NCBI RefSeq assembly: GCF_013155365.1
Contig: NZ_JABJRA010000002.1
Location: 1 to 64,000 of the forward strand
Reading direction: 5' to 3'
Length of the DNA: 64,000 nucleotides
From: Nocardioides sp. zg-DK7169
GTDB lineage: Bacteria > Actinomycetota > Actinomycetes > Propionibacteriales > Nocardioidaceae
The position numbers and the translations under genes are program-made. How positions within the stretch are numbered: position 1 is the stretch's first letter; every line of letters begins with the position of its first letter. This document shows positions 37,526 to 46,157 of this stretch, one piece after another. Under the pieces are notes generated by a model. It was not told the origin of the DNA and searched no databases. It saw nothing but the letters and a program-made list of their open reading frames with translations.

Positions 37526-39049
37526 TCAGTCGCGGGTCGACGGCGGGTCGGGGAGACGCTCGGGGACGGCGAGGAACTGGCTCACCAGCCCGGGCACGGC
37601 GTCGTCGGCGAGCCGCAGCGCCGCCTCGAGCGGTACGTCGGGGACCGTGACCGCCTGGTCGCCCCCGGCCGTGGTCGCGGTGAGGGTGACCAGCCCGGCG
37701 CGTCGCTGCACGACCGTGTCGCGCAGGGTCCAGCCGATGACGTGGCGGGTGGCGAGCACCTCGCGGGAGCGGGCGAGGCTGCCGGAGCGGGCGACCAGGT
37801 GGCCCGCGACGAGCGCGTGGCCGAGGGACCGGGTGCGGTCGTGCGCCAGGCCGGCGGCCACGGGCAGCGCGAGCACGGCGAGGACGACGCCCCAGATGCC
37901 GACCGGCAGGGTGAGGGTGGCGACGACGCCGAGAGCGGCGAGGAGCACCGCGGGTCCCAGGGCGCGGGCCCAGCGGCGTCGCGTTGCCGCCGGTCCGTGG
38001 GTCCGCAGGGCGACGTCGAGCGGCTGCGGGGTGCCGACGACCTCGCCGCCGACGCCGGCGGCGACCGCGGCCGGGGCCGGCGGGACCAGGGTGGCGCTGC
38101 CCGCCCGGCTGCGGTCCAGCCCGGTGACGATCGCCGACAGGTGAGCCGCGCCCGCCAGCCGCAGCCCGAGCGGCTCGTGGAGCACCGCCCCGGCCACCCG
38201 GTCGTCGTCGAGAGTGGTCTCCCGGGTGGTGAGCAGGCCACGCACCAGGTGCCACGCGCCGGGTCGGTGGCTGAGCACGAGGTCCCAGCTGGTGAGCAGG
38301 TAGGCGGCCACCGAGAGCGCGGAGACGACCAGCAGCGTGACCACCAGGCCGATCAGCACGACCAGCCAGCCGGCGACCGGCAGCGAGGTGCCGGGCAGGT
38401 CGTCGGCATGCAGCCGCAGCTCGATCCCCAGCGTGGTCGCGAGCTGCAGCCCGCCGCCGACGACGGTGGCCAGCAGCACCAGGCCGGTGCCGGTCAGCGG
38501 CGCGTAGCGGGCCCAGGCCGGGTCCAGGCGCAGGACCGTCCGCACGGCCCGGTCCGGGTCGGGCCGGAGCAGGTCGTCGTCGGGTCGGTGCCCGTCCGCC
38601 GGCTCGCCGGCACGCAGCAGCGCGGCGCGCAGGGTGCGGGCGGCAGCGACCGGCAGGCCGTCGAGGTCGAGGGAGTCCTCCTCGCGGGAGGAGGCGGTGC
38701 CGGTGCCGATGCGCACGGTGACCAGCCCGAGCAGCCGGTGGACCGGGGGCGCGGTGAGGTCGACGGTGCGGACCCGGTCGACGGGCACCGCGAGCGTGCG
38801 CCGGCTGAGCAGGCCGCGGCGCAGCTCCACGCGGCCGTCGGCCACGCGGTAGCGGGTGGTGAGGTAGCGGACCGTGCCCAGGACGACCGGCACGACGAGC
38901 GCCAGCAGCTGCCAGCCGCGTACGCCGATCGCGGTGCCGGCGACCAGCAGGCCGAGGAGCGCGGGCAGGAGCTTCATGAACTCCTGCACCGGGTTGACCA
39001 GCAGCATCCGCCGGTCGAGGCGCTGCCAGCCGTCGGTCTCGCCGTTCAC
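37526..39049 (-). CDS. Membrane protein with repeated bacterial PH (bPH2) domains
   Basis: This 507-residue protein has several pairs of membrane helices (near 28-60, 200-265 and 360-410) separated by bPH2-like domains, with TTRYRVADGRVELRRGLL and RTVDLTAPPVHRLLGLVTV in the first and related segments later. It resembles YdbT. The GTG overlaps the stop of the smaller PH gene by 4 bases, as in YdbS-YdbT pairs of B. subtilis. The YdbS-YdbT pair is linked to resistance to some bacteriocins, but here the role is unknown. Confidence 0.82.
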   Translation of the reverse strand: MNGETDGWQRLDRRMLLVNPVQEFMKLLPALLGLLVAGTAIGVRGWQLLALVVPVVLGTVRYLTTRYRVADGRVELRRGLLSRRTLAVPVDRVRTVDLTAPPVHRLLGLVTVRIGTGTASSREEDSLDLDGLPVAAARTLRAALLRAGEPADGHRPDDDLLRPDPDRAVRTVLRLDPAWARYAPLTGTGLVLLATVVGGGLQLATTLGIELRLHADDLPGTSLPVAGWLVVLIGLVVTLLVVSALSVAAYLLTSWDLVLSHRPGAWHLVRGLLTTRETTLDDDRVAGAVLHEPLGLRLAGAAHLSAIVTGLDRSRAGSATLVPPAPAAVAAGVGGEVVGTPQPLDVALRTHGPAATRRRWARALGPAVLLAALGVVATLTLPVGIWGVVLAVLALPVAAGLAHDRTRSLGHALVAGHLVARSGSLARSREVLATRHVIGWTLRDTVVQRRAGLVTLTATTAGGDQAVTVPDVPLEAALRLADDAVPGLVSQFLAVPERLPDPPSTRD

Positions 39050-39567
39050 GTGGCGTCGTCCCCGGCGGCTCGCGGCGCGGGACCGGGCGCCGGGCCGGTG
39101 GCGTCGGCGCGCAGCGTCAGCTCGTCGACCAGCGCCCGCGCCACGTCGAGGTCGAGGCCGGGGATGGCCAGCGGCCCCGCGGCCGAGGCGGTGGTCACCG
39201 TGACGGTGGCCAGCCCGAACACCCGCGCGGCCGCGCCCTGCTCCAGGTCGACGGTCTGCACCCGCGAGATCGGCGCGATCCGGCGCTCCCGCGCCCACCA
39301 GCCGGTCTGGGTGTAGACGGCCGTCGCGGTCACCTCCCAGCGGTGCACGAGGTAGCGCCACTGCGGCACCGCCACGGCGTACGCCGCGAGCACGACGGCC
39401 ACCGGTGGGACCAGCCACCAGCGCAGCGTGTCGGTGAGGACGACGCCCACGACCAGGACGGCGAGCAGCACCGTGGCGCCGATCGCGTGCGTGCACCACC
39501 ACATCAGGCGCGCACGCGGGCAGACCCGCTCGTGCGGCTCGCGGAGGTCCGACGTCGCAGTGCCCAT
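39046..39567 (-). CDS. Small membrane protein with bPH2 domain
   Basis: This 173-residue protein resembles YdbS: two membrane helices (about 25-65) followed by a bPH2 domain with HRWEVTATAVYTQTGW and RVQTVDLEQGAAARVFGLAT. Its ATG at 39567 is 32 bases after the stop of the C2 gene, and it overlaps the larger PH protein gene, so both PH genes may belong to the cassette transcript. Confidence 0.82.
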   Translation of the reverse strand: MGTATSDLREPHERVCPRARLMWWCTHAIGATVLLAVLVVGVVLTDTLRWWLVPPVAVVLAAYAVAVPQWRYLVHRWEVTATAVYTQTGWWARERRIAPISRVQTVDLEQGAAARVFGLATVTVTTASAAGPLAIPGLDLDVARALVDELTLRADATGPAPGPAPRAAGDDAT

Positions 39568-39599
39568 GGTCAGGAGCGTAGGGAACCCCCGACCCGCGG

Positions 39600-40787
39600 C
39601 TACCCGCGGCGGTCGAGCAGCCGCCCGAGCAGGTCGGTGTCCAGGGCCCCGTAGCCGGTCCTGCTCCACGCGCCCAGGTCGAGGTGGAAGTAGTGGGTGG
39701 GACGGCCGTCGGCCACGAAGTCCAGGACGTCGGCCGGCTCCCGGCCGGCCTCGAGGGCGGACGCGCAGCGCGCGCAGGCCGGCACCTGGACCGCCGTCGC
39801 GCCGTCGTGCCACGGTGCCGTGGCGACCGGTCCCTCGTGCAGGGGGTTGAGGTAGCACCCCGGCGACGGGCTCCACCCGCGTCCCCGCACCGCCGCGTCC
39901 AGTGCGGCCCGGCCCCGGCCGGCCAGCACGATCGCCCCGACCGCGTCGGCGGGGGAGTGCTCGCGGTCGAGGATGCGCCGGGCAACGTCGTAGTGGTCCA
40001 GTGCGGCCTGCCAGGCCGGCAGCGAGGCGGCGCGGCGGGGGTCGAGGTGGGCGGCGTCGACGGCCTCGCCGAGCGCGAGCACGTCGGCGTGGGCGCGCGC
40101 CTCGTTGCGCCGGTCCTCGGCGGCGCGGACGGTGCTCAGCACCGCCGGCGGCAGGGTGAAGGGCGATCCGTCGGCGGTCGGGAGCGCTGCGGGTGCGCGC
40201 CGGCGGCGTACGCCGATGACCACGGCGACGGCCACGACCACCACCGCGACCAGGACGCCCACGACATCCGTCCCGGCCCCGGCGTCGTCGCTCGGCGCGG
40301 CCGGGACGGTACCGGTGCCGCTCTCGGTGCCGGTGTCCGTGCCGTTCATCTCGTCGTAGAGCCGGTCGGCGTCCCCGGACTCCACCAGCTCCAGGGCCCG
40401 CAGCGTCTGGGCACCGAGGTCGTCGGGGTGCTCGGCCTGAGCGACCGCGGAGGCGGTGAAGAGCCCGTCATCCTTGGGGTAGGAGACGAGCTCGAGGCGG
40501 TACGGCTCGTCGCTGATGCGTGGCTGCGGCACGACGTAGATGCCCGAGCGGTCGGTGTCGTCCCGGATCATCCCGGCCAGCTGCCCAGGGTCCCCGTCGG
40601 TCAGGTCGCGGTGGTCGAGCTCGACGAGCGCGACGTACGTCGGGGTCGAGGCCTCGGCGACCGCTGCCTCGAGACGTGCCTCCTGTGCGGGTGAGACCTC
40701 AGCGCGCAGCTCGGGCGCGACCCAGACCCCGTCGTCGCCGAGCTCGGCCTCGATCTCGCGCAGCAGCGGCTCGTCGATCCAGGTCAT
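39600..40787 (-). CDS. Cassette protein C2: outer domain, TM, Cys/His C-terminal domain
   Basis: This 395-residue protein is unrecognised beyond the local family. It has an N-terminal soluble domain (about 1-145; DDGVWVAPELRAEVSPA, SGIYVVPQ), a Thr/Gly-rich linker, one membrane helix (174-193) followed by RRRR, and a C-terminal domain. That domain carries Cys311, Asn314 and His317 in CYLNPLHEG, Cys338 and Cys341 in CARC, then W374 and TGYGA. A three-Cys/one-His metal site is inferred. It is a paralogue of C1 (42876-44090) and overlaps B2 by 4 bases. Confidence 0.75.
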   Translation of the reverse strand: MTWIDEPLLREIEAELGDDGVWVAPELRAEVSPAQEARLEAAVAEASTPTYVALVELDHRDLTDGDPGQLAGMIRDDTDRSGIYVVPQPRISDEPYRLELVSYPKDDGLFTASAVAQAEHPDDLGAQTLRALELVESGDADRLYDEMNGTDTGTESGTGTVPAAPSDDAGAGTDVVGVLVAVVVVAVAVVIGVRRRRAPAALPTADGSPFTLPPAVLSTVRAAEDRRNEARAHADVLALGEAVDAAHLDPRRAASLPAWQAALDHYDVARRILDREHSPADAVGAIVLAGRGRAALDAAVRGRGWSPSPGCYLNPLHEGPVATAPWHDGATAVQVPACARCASALEAGREPADVLDFVADGRPTHYFHLDLGAWSRTGYGALDTDLLGRLLDRRG

Positions 40788-41488
40788 GACCGGGCCTCCA
40801 GGGCGTGCCGCGAGCGGGCGGTCACCAGGGCGCCCAGGAGACCGAGCACGAGCAGCAGCCCGAGGTAGCCGATGAGCGCGAAGATCAGCCCGGCCGCGAG
40901 GGCGCCGAGGGCACCGCCCCAGTCGTCGGAGTCGGGCCGGGGCTCCCCGGGCCGGGCGGCCTCGGTCTCCGCCAGCTCGGTGACCACCCGGGTCAACGCG
41001 GCGGCGGGCCGGCCGGTCCCGTCGGCCTCGATCCTCGGCTCCTGGTAGCCGAGCGCCGCGAGTACGGGCGGGCGCCCCGGCGACAGGACCGCGTAGAACC
41101 CCTCGCGGAAGACGCCGGCGCGCAGCTGGTCCATCGCGCTCTCCGGCTGGGCGTACCCGGCGTGCCACGTCTCCTCCCACCAGACCACGAACAGCGGCAC
41201 CGGTGCGTCGGCGATGATCTCCTCGATCTGCTCCACCTCGTCCGCGTCGAGCTCCCCGCGCAGCTCGGGGCCGACGTGCAGACCGGTCTCCTGCACGGCG
41301 TCGATCGCGGCCTGCACCCGGTCGCCCGGCGTGGCGGCGGCGGCCGCGGCCAGGACCGCCTGGTCGTAGGGGTGCGGCTCCGGCGTCGGGTGGTGGCCGG
41401 GCACGGCCCCGGCGAGCAGTCCGGCGCCCAGGGAGACGACGAGCGCGAGGCCCGCGGTGGCCGGTCGCAGCCGGCGGCGCCCGGTCAC
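40784..41488 (-). CDS. Cassette protein B2: two-helix membrane protein
   Basis: This 234-residue protein begins with an Arg-rich tail and a membrane helix (about 10-29), followed by a soluble domain (about 52-150; GLHVGPELRGELDADE, DAPVPLFVVWW) and a second helix region (191-222) with a short positive tail. The positive-inside rule places the domain outside the cytoplasm. It lacks the Cys/His motif of A and C proteins. The GTG and stop each overlap neighbours by 4 bases. Paralogue of B1. Confidence 0.72.
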   Translation of the reverse strand: MTGRRRLRPATAGLALVVSLGAGLLAGAVPGHHPTPEPHPYDQAVLAAAAAATPGDRVQAAIDAVQETGLHVGPELRGELDADEVEQIEEIIADAPVPLFVVWWEETWHAGYAQPESAMDQLRAGVFREGFYAVLSPGRPPVLAALGYQEPRIEADGTGRPAAALTRVVTELAETEAARPGEPRPDSDDWGGALGALAAGLIFALIGYLGLLLVLGLLGALVTARSRHALEARS

Positions 41489-42720
41489 CGGAGCCGCCGC
41501 TCGCCGGCGACCTGGCGGGCCAGGTCGGCCAGGTCCGTGGTCAGGCTGCCGTACCCGGTGCGGGCCCACACGCTGTCCTCCTCGTAGTAGGGCCGGAGCC
41601 GGCCGCCGTGCCCGACCATCAGGGCGGTCGGCGGCTGCTCGCCGACGAACGCGCGGTGGCACGCGGCGCAGACCGGGACCTCGATCTCGGCGTCGCCGAA
41701 CCGCCACTGGGCGACCTGCTCCGCGGCGCCGTGCAGCGGGTTGACGAAGCAGGGCCGATAGGAGTCTGCATAGGGGTCCGCGCTCAGGAGGGCGTGTCGC
41801 CCGGCGTGGACCAGCACCAGGGCGCCGACCACGTCGCGCACGTCCTCGGAGCGCAGCAGCGGTTCGGCCGTCTCGCGGGCCAGCGCGGCCTGGACCTGGC
41901 CCGGCCCCGCGGGGGCGCCGACGAGGGCCTCTGCCAGGTCGGTGAGCCCGGCGTCGGCCTCCTCGCGGACCTCGGCGAGGTCCGGGGGCAGCACGACGGG
42001 CGCGGGGACCTCGCGGACCGGGGCCAGGAGGCGGCGCCAGCCCGGCCAGCCGCGCATGGACTGCAGCAGCACCGCCAGCAGCAGGCCGGCCACCAGGGAC
42101 CCGACCATCCACCGCTGGGTGGGGTGCCAGTCCACGGGCGGCGCCGGCCTGGCGTACTCCTCGGACCAGGCCGGGGACTCATAGTCCGGCAGCGCATGCT
42201 CCCGGGCGACGAGCTCCTCGACGGTCTCGTCGTCGAGCGTGGGTTCCTGCCAGGGCCTCTCGTCGTCCGGCCCGGCCGGCTCGGCCAGGGCGGTGCGCAG
42301 GATGGTCTCGACCTCGACCGTGGGCGCCAGGATGCTGACTCCGGCGCCGTCGGTCACCGCCCGCCGGTCGATGTCGGCCTGCAGGGCGAAGTACGTCTCG
42401 TCCCACTCGGTACCCACCACCCGGAAACCGGTGACGGCCTCCCGGGTGGCGACGACGTAGAGCCCCGGCTCGCCGACGCGACGGCTCAGCGCGGTGGCGA
42501 GGTAGCGGCCGGAGTCGATGCCCGCGTCCACCTCGGGCGGGCTCTCGATGATGGCGACGTAGGTGCGGAACGGCACCTGCTCCACGAGCCGGGTGATCCG
42601 GTCGAGGGCTCCGGCGGTGTCCCCGCCGCCGAGGGTCTCGTGGACGATGACCTGGTCCTCGCGCAGCGCCTCGGCGAGCGCCTCGACGGTGTCCGGATAG
42701 GGGACATCGGCTGAGATCAT
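41485..42720 (-). CDS. Cassette protein A2: outer domain, TM, Cys/His C-terminal domain
   Basis: This 411-residue protein has an N-terminal domain (about 1-150; REDQVIVHETLGGGDTAGAL, FRTYVAIIESPP, EPGLYVVA), a membrane helix (about 204-221) and a C-terminal domain with Cys324, Asn327 and His330 in CFVNPLHG, Cys351 and Cys354 in CAAC, then a YYEEDSVWARTGYGS ending. Similar C-terminal regions occur in uncharacterised actinobacterial membrane proteins. It is the second copy of A1, preceded by a 155-base gap after C1. Confidence 0.75.
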   Translation of the reverse strand: MISADVPYPDTVEALAEALREDQVIVHETLGGGDTAGALDRITRLVEQVPFRTYVAIIESPPEVDAGIDSGRYLATALSRRVGEPGLYVVATREAVTGFRVVGTEWDETYFALQADIDRRAVTDGAGVSILAPTVEVETILRTALAEPAGPDDERPWQEPTLDDETVEELVAREHALPDYESPAWSEEYARPAPPVDWHPTQRWMVGSLVAGLLLAVLLQSMRGWPGWRRLLAPVREVPAPVVLPPDLAEVREEADAGLTDLAEALVGAPAGPGQVQAALARETAEPLLRSEDVRDVVGALVLVHAGRHALLSADPYADSYRPCFVNPLHGAAEQVAQWRFGDAEIEVPVCAACHRAFVGEQPPTALMVGHGGRLRPYYEEDSVWARTGYGSLTTDLADLARQVAGERRLR

Positions 42721-42875
42721 CTGTGCCCGGGACCGCTCAGTCCGTGGTCTCGCGGTCGGTGGCGCTCACCGCGTCGCGGTGCGCCGCCGGCGCCTGGGAG
42801 GACATGGCGCACACGCTAGCCGGGCGCCCGGCCCGGCAGGTCACGAGGTCTCGGAGTCCACCGCCGCCCGGCCGG
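42721..42875. other. Gap between the two cassette copies
   Basis: The 155 bases between C1 and A2 contain no strong hairpin and no clear promoter. A 22-codon minus-strand frame (42737-42805) exists but has no ribosome-binding site. Whether transcription reads through is open. Confidence 0.4.
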
Positions 42876-44090
42876 TCAGCGGGTCCCGCGGGACCCTCGA
42901 CCCCGCAGGGCCGTCAGCAGGTCCGGCTCCAGGGCGCCGTACCCGGTCGAGGCCCAGGGCTCGGCGTCGGTGGCGAAGTAGTGCACCGGCTCGCCGTCGC
43001 GGACCACGTCGAGGATGTCGGGCCGACGGCCCGCGGCGAGGTCCTTGCCGCACTGCGCGCACACCAGTACGTCGAGGGCGCGACCGGCGTCGTCGAGCTT
43101 GCGCCGGGCGCCGGCGCGGCCGTGGAGGGGGTTGAGGAAGCAGGGCGCGTCGGGGGAGAAGGCCCGGCTCCGTCCGGCGGCGTCGAGGGCGGCCCCGCCC
43201 CGAGCGGCCAGGACGATCGCCCCGATCACGTCCAGCAGGTCCGGCGACGCGGCGGGGTCGCGGCCGAGGACCCGGCGGGCGGCGTCGTAGTGGTCCAGCG
43301 CCGCCTGCCAGGCGTCGGCGTTCGCCGTCCTGGTCAGCTGGGTGCCGTCGATGCGCTCGCCGAGCGCGAGGACGTCCTGCTCGGCGCGGGAGCGCAGCCG
43401 TGCGTCGTCGGCGCTGCGCACCCGCTCCAGCACCGAGGGCGGGAGGGTGAAGCGCGGCTCGGGGCGGCCGCGAGCCCCGGCGGGGCGGCGTCGGCGCCGG
43501 ATGGCCAGGGCGGCCAGGGCGCCGACCACGAGCGCGGCCACCACCGCGCCGACGATCACGGGACCGCCGGCCCCGTCGCCGTCACCACCGTCGGGGCCGG
43601 GAGCCGTCGTGGTGGTCTCCGGTCGGGCCTCGTAGGCATCCCGGGCCTCGGCAGCCTTCGCCGGGACGGTCCCGTCGGCGATGGCGGTGGTCAGCTCGAC
43701 CAGTCCGGCGCCGACGTCCTCGGGGTGCAGCCAGTGCGCGATGCCATAGGCGTTGTAGGGCAGGTCGAGGCGGCCCTCGTCCCCGGTCCACTCCTTGGAC
43801 TCCAGCGAGTACTCCCCGGTCGAGAAGATGTAGGTGGGGGCGACGAACCAGCCGGGGGTGCCCAGGTCGTCGTGCACCCGGGTCAGCATGTCGCCGGCGT
43901 CGCCGCTGAAGACGTCGCCGTCCTCGAGCGCCCGGACCACCACGTGCACGGGCACGTCGATGCGGGCCACCGCGGCCTCGATCGCCGCCTCCTCGGCGGC
44001 GTCGACGTGCCGGGCCATGCCGGGGCCGATGTGGACGCCGTCCTCGCGCAGGTCCGCGACGATCTCGGTGACGGGGTCGGTCTGGGTCAT
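42876..44090 (-). CDS. Cassette protein C1: outer domain, TM, Cys/His C-terminal domain
   Basis: This 404-residue protein matches C2 in layout: N-terminal domain (about 1-145; REDGVHIGPGMARHVD, VPVHVVVRAL, TPGWFVAP), a Thr/Gly linker, a helix (177-197) followed by RRRRR, then a C-terminal domain with Cys317, Asn320 and His323 in CFLNPLHG, Cys344 and Cys347 in CAQC, W379 and TGYGA. Basic residues after the helix indicate a cytoplasmic C-terminal domain and therefore an extracytoplasmic N-terminal one. No signal peptide is present. Confidence 0.75.
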   Translation of the reverse strand: MTQTDPVTEIVADLREDGVHIGPGMARHVDAAEEAAIEAAVARIDVPVHVVVRALEDGDVFSGDAGDMLTRVHDDLGTPGWFVAPTYIFSTGEYSLESKEWTGDEGRLDLPYNAYGIAHWLHPEDVGAGLVELTTAIADGTVPAKAAEARDAYEARPETTTTAPGPDGGDGDGAGGPVIVGAVVAALVVGALAALAIRRRRRPAGARGRPEPRFTLPPSVLERVRSADDARLRSRAEQDVLALGERIDGTQLTRTANADAWQAALDHYDAARRVLGRDPAASPDLLDVIGAIVLAARGGAALDAAGRSRAFSPDAPCFLNPLHGRAGARRKLDDAGRALDVLVCAQCGKDLAAGRRPDILDVVRDGEPVHYFATDAEPWASTGYGALEPDLLTALRGRGSRGTR

Positions 44091-44872
44091 CGGGTGCCCT
44101 TCGCGAGGGGTCGGGGGCGGTTGCGGAAGGGCCGGCCGGTGGCTAGCCGGGCCAGCCCGGTGAGCAGGTAGGCGCCGGCCGCGACCGGGGCCGCGACCAT
44201 CAGCAGGGCCGCGGCGATCCCACCGCCGACCCCGCCCCAGTAGTCGTTGGACTCGGCGTCCTCGAGGACGCCGTCGGCGGGCAGGCCGCCGATGAACTCG
44301 CTGAGTCGGGTCTCGGCGTCGCCCAGCGGCTGGAGGTCGGGCACCTCCCAGCCGAGCCGCTGGTCCTCGGGGACGCCGACGCCGACGTCGTCCGGACCTT
44401 GCCAGACGATGTAGATGCCCGGCTCGCCGAGCTCGGTGGCCAGCTGGTCGGGCAGGGTGAAGGAGTACGGCTCCGGGCCGGCCTGCATGCTCGCCTCCCA
44501 GACCAAGATGTGCACCGGCACGGGCGCGGCTGCGATGAGCTGCTCGAGGCGCCGTTCGCCCTCGACCGAGACCATGTCGCGACCGTCGGGCGCGACGTAC
44601 ACGGGGTCCTCGCGCAGCGCGGCGATCGCCCCCTGCACCCGGTCGCCGGGCTCGCGCGCGGTCTGCTCGCCGCGCTCGTCGACCAGGTGGACGCCGAGCG
44701 CCGCACCCCCGAGGCCGAGCAGACAGGCGAGCCCGAGGTCGACGGCGTGCCGCCCGGTCAGCTCGACCCCGCCCCGGGCGAGGTCGAGGAGGTTGTCGGT
44801 GGACGCCTTCTTGGCGTTGGCGTGCGTCCGCCCGGGGTGGCCCGAGCGGGTACGGCGGGTGCGGGCGCTCAT
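44087..44872 (-). CDS. Cassette protein B1: two-helix membrane protein
   Basis: This 261-residue protein has a basic N-terminal tail, a first helix (about 43-64), a middle domain (about 78-165; REDPVYVAPDGRDMVSVE, PVPVHILVWEAS, GEPGIYIVWQ) and a C-terminal helix region (214-241) with a basic tail. The middle domain has the same pattern as the N-terminal domains of A and C. It overlaps A1 and C1 by 4 bases each. Paralogue of B2. Confidence 0.72.
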   Translation of the reverse strand: MSARTRRTRSGHPGRTHANAKKASTDNLLDLARGGVELTGRHAVDLGLACLLGLGGAALGVHLVDERGEQTAREPGDRVQGAIAALREDPVYVAPDGRDMVSVEGERRLEQLIAAAPVPVHILVWEASMQAGPEPYSFTLPDQLATELGEPGIYIVWQGPDDVGVGVPEDQRLGWEVPDLQPLGDAETRLSEFIGGLPADGVLEDAESNDYWGGVGGGIAAALLMVAAPVAAGAYLLTGLARLATGRPFRNRPRPLAKGTR

Positions 44873-46128
44873 CGTGCCGCCTGCCGGTCCTCGAGCACGG
44901 CGCGCCACAGGTCGTCGCTGATCGCGCCGAAGCCGGTGCGCGCCCAGACGTCGTCGCCCTCCCAGTAGGGCCGCAGCCGCCGGAAGCGGGTGCGCACCTG
45001 GAGCGGGTCGGCCAGCTCGGGACGCGACTGCGCACGGCGGCACCGCTCACACACCGGCACCTCGACCTGGTCTCCGCCCCCGGCGGCCGTCACCCGGGCG
45101 CTGGCCTCGCCGTGCCAGGGGTTGAGGAAGCACGGGCGGTACGGCGTCTCCGGGTCCTCGAGGGCCCGGCGGGCGGTGCGGACCAGGACCAGGGCGCCCA
45201 GCGTCGCGAGGAGGTCGGCCTCGTCGTCGGCGCTGGAGTCCAGCAGGGTGCGGGCCGCGGTGCGTGAGCCGTCGAGGCGCTGCTCGCGGGCCGGATCGGT
45301 GAGCGCCGGCGAGACGGTGACCGAACGGCGCAGCAGCGCCCGGTCGAGGTCCGCCAGGTCCTTCTCGGCGCGGCGGCGCACGTCGTGGACGGCGGGTGCG
45401 GCGCGGTTGGCCGGGCCGGCGCCGGGGGTCGTGCCCCGGGGGACACCCGCGGCCACCGGGGTGGCCGGGGCGAGCTCGCGCCAGCGGGCGATGGTGCGCA
45501 GCACGAACCAGGCGAGGATCGCCACCCCGACGCCCAGCCCGGTGGCGACCACCGCGTAGGTGCCCTCCGTGGGTGCGCTGATGTCCTCGCTGAGGGTGCT
45601 GCCGCGGTCCACCCAGAGATCGCCGGTGCGGTACTCCGCGACCTGGTCACCGGGCAGCGGCTCGGCGTCGTTGAGGGCGGTCGCGACCAGCTCGGCCGCC
45701 TCGCCGGCGGCGCTGGAGGTCCGCTCGCCGTTCTCCGGCGCCGCGTTCACGGCGTAGATGTCCCACTTGCCGGGGACCTCGGCGCCGTACGTCTGCCACC
45801 CCAGGTGCCCGACGACCGTGTCGACGGCCACGACGTAGAGCCCGTCCTCGCCGATCTCGGCGTGCAGCAGGGAGGCGAGCTCCTCCTCGGGCTGGTCGTC
45901 GGCGAGCCCGCCTGGCCGCTGGACCAGGGCGACGTACACCGGGAAGTCGGCCCCGTCGATGAGCTCGGTGAGGGCGTCGTCGACGGCGTCGCGCTGCCCG
46001 TTGCCCATGATCTCCTGGACGATCACGGGGTCCTCACGCAATGCGGCGGCGAGCCCCCCGACGCTCCAGGTGGGGGCGTCGAGGGGCTCGTCCTCACGCG
46101 GCTGGGGTGCCGGCGGGAGGGAGCTCAC
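44869..46128 (-). CDS. Cassette protein A1: outer domain, TM, Cys/His C-terminal domain
   Basis: This 419-residue protein has an N-terminal domain (about 20-160; REDPVIVQEIMGNGQRDAV, DFPVYVALVQRPG, EDGLYVVAVD), a membrane helix (about 190-212), a helical segment, and a C-terminal domain with Cys333, Asn336 and His339 in CFLNPWHG, Cys360 and Cys363 in CERC, and WARTGFGA. The GTG at 46128 lies 29 bases after the acyl-CoA carboxylase alpha gene, suggesting co-transcription. Function is unknown. Confidence 0.75.
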   Translation of the reverse strand: MSSLPPAPQPREDEPLDAPTWSVGGLAAALREDPVIVQEIMGNGQRDAVDDALTELIDGADFPVYVALVQRPGGLADDQPEEELASLLHAEIGEDGLYVVAVDTVVGHLGWQTYGAEVPGKWDIYAVNAAPENGERTSSAAGEAAELVATALNDAEPLPGDQVAEYRTGDLWVDRGSTLSEDISAPTEGTYAVVATGLGVGVAILAWFVLRTIARWRELAPATPVAAGVPRGTTPGAGPANRAAPAVHDVRRRAEKDLADLDRALLRRSVTVSPALTDPAREQRLDGSRTAARTLLDSSADDEADLLATLGALVLVRTARRALEDPETPYRPCFLNPWHGEASARVTAAGGGDQVEVPVCERCRRAQSRPELADPLQVRTRFRRLRPYWEGDDVWARTGFGAISDDLWRAVLEDRQAAR

Positions 46129-46157
46129 CGCCGGTCACTACCCGAGAGGTGGATCGC

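Noticed and set aside
37526..39985. Long open frame continuing upstream of the larger PH protein
   Set aside because: The part before GTG 39049 is Arg/Pro-rich, overlaps two genes with clear domains, and has no family motif.
42737..42805. 22-codon minus-strand frame between the two cassette copies
   Set aside because: It has no ribosome-binding site and no conserved feature.
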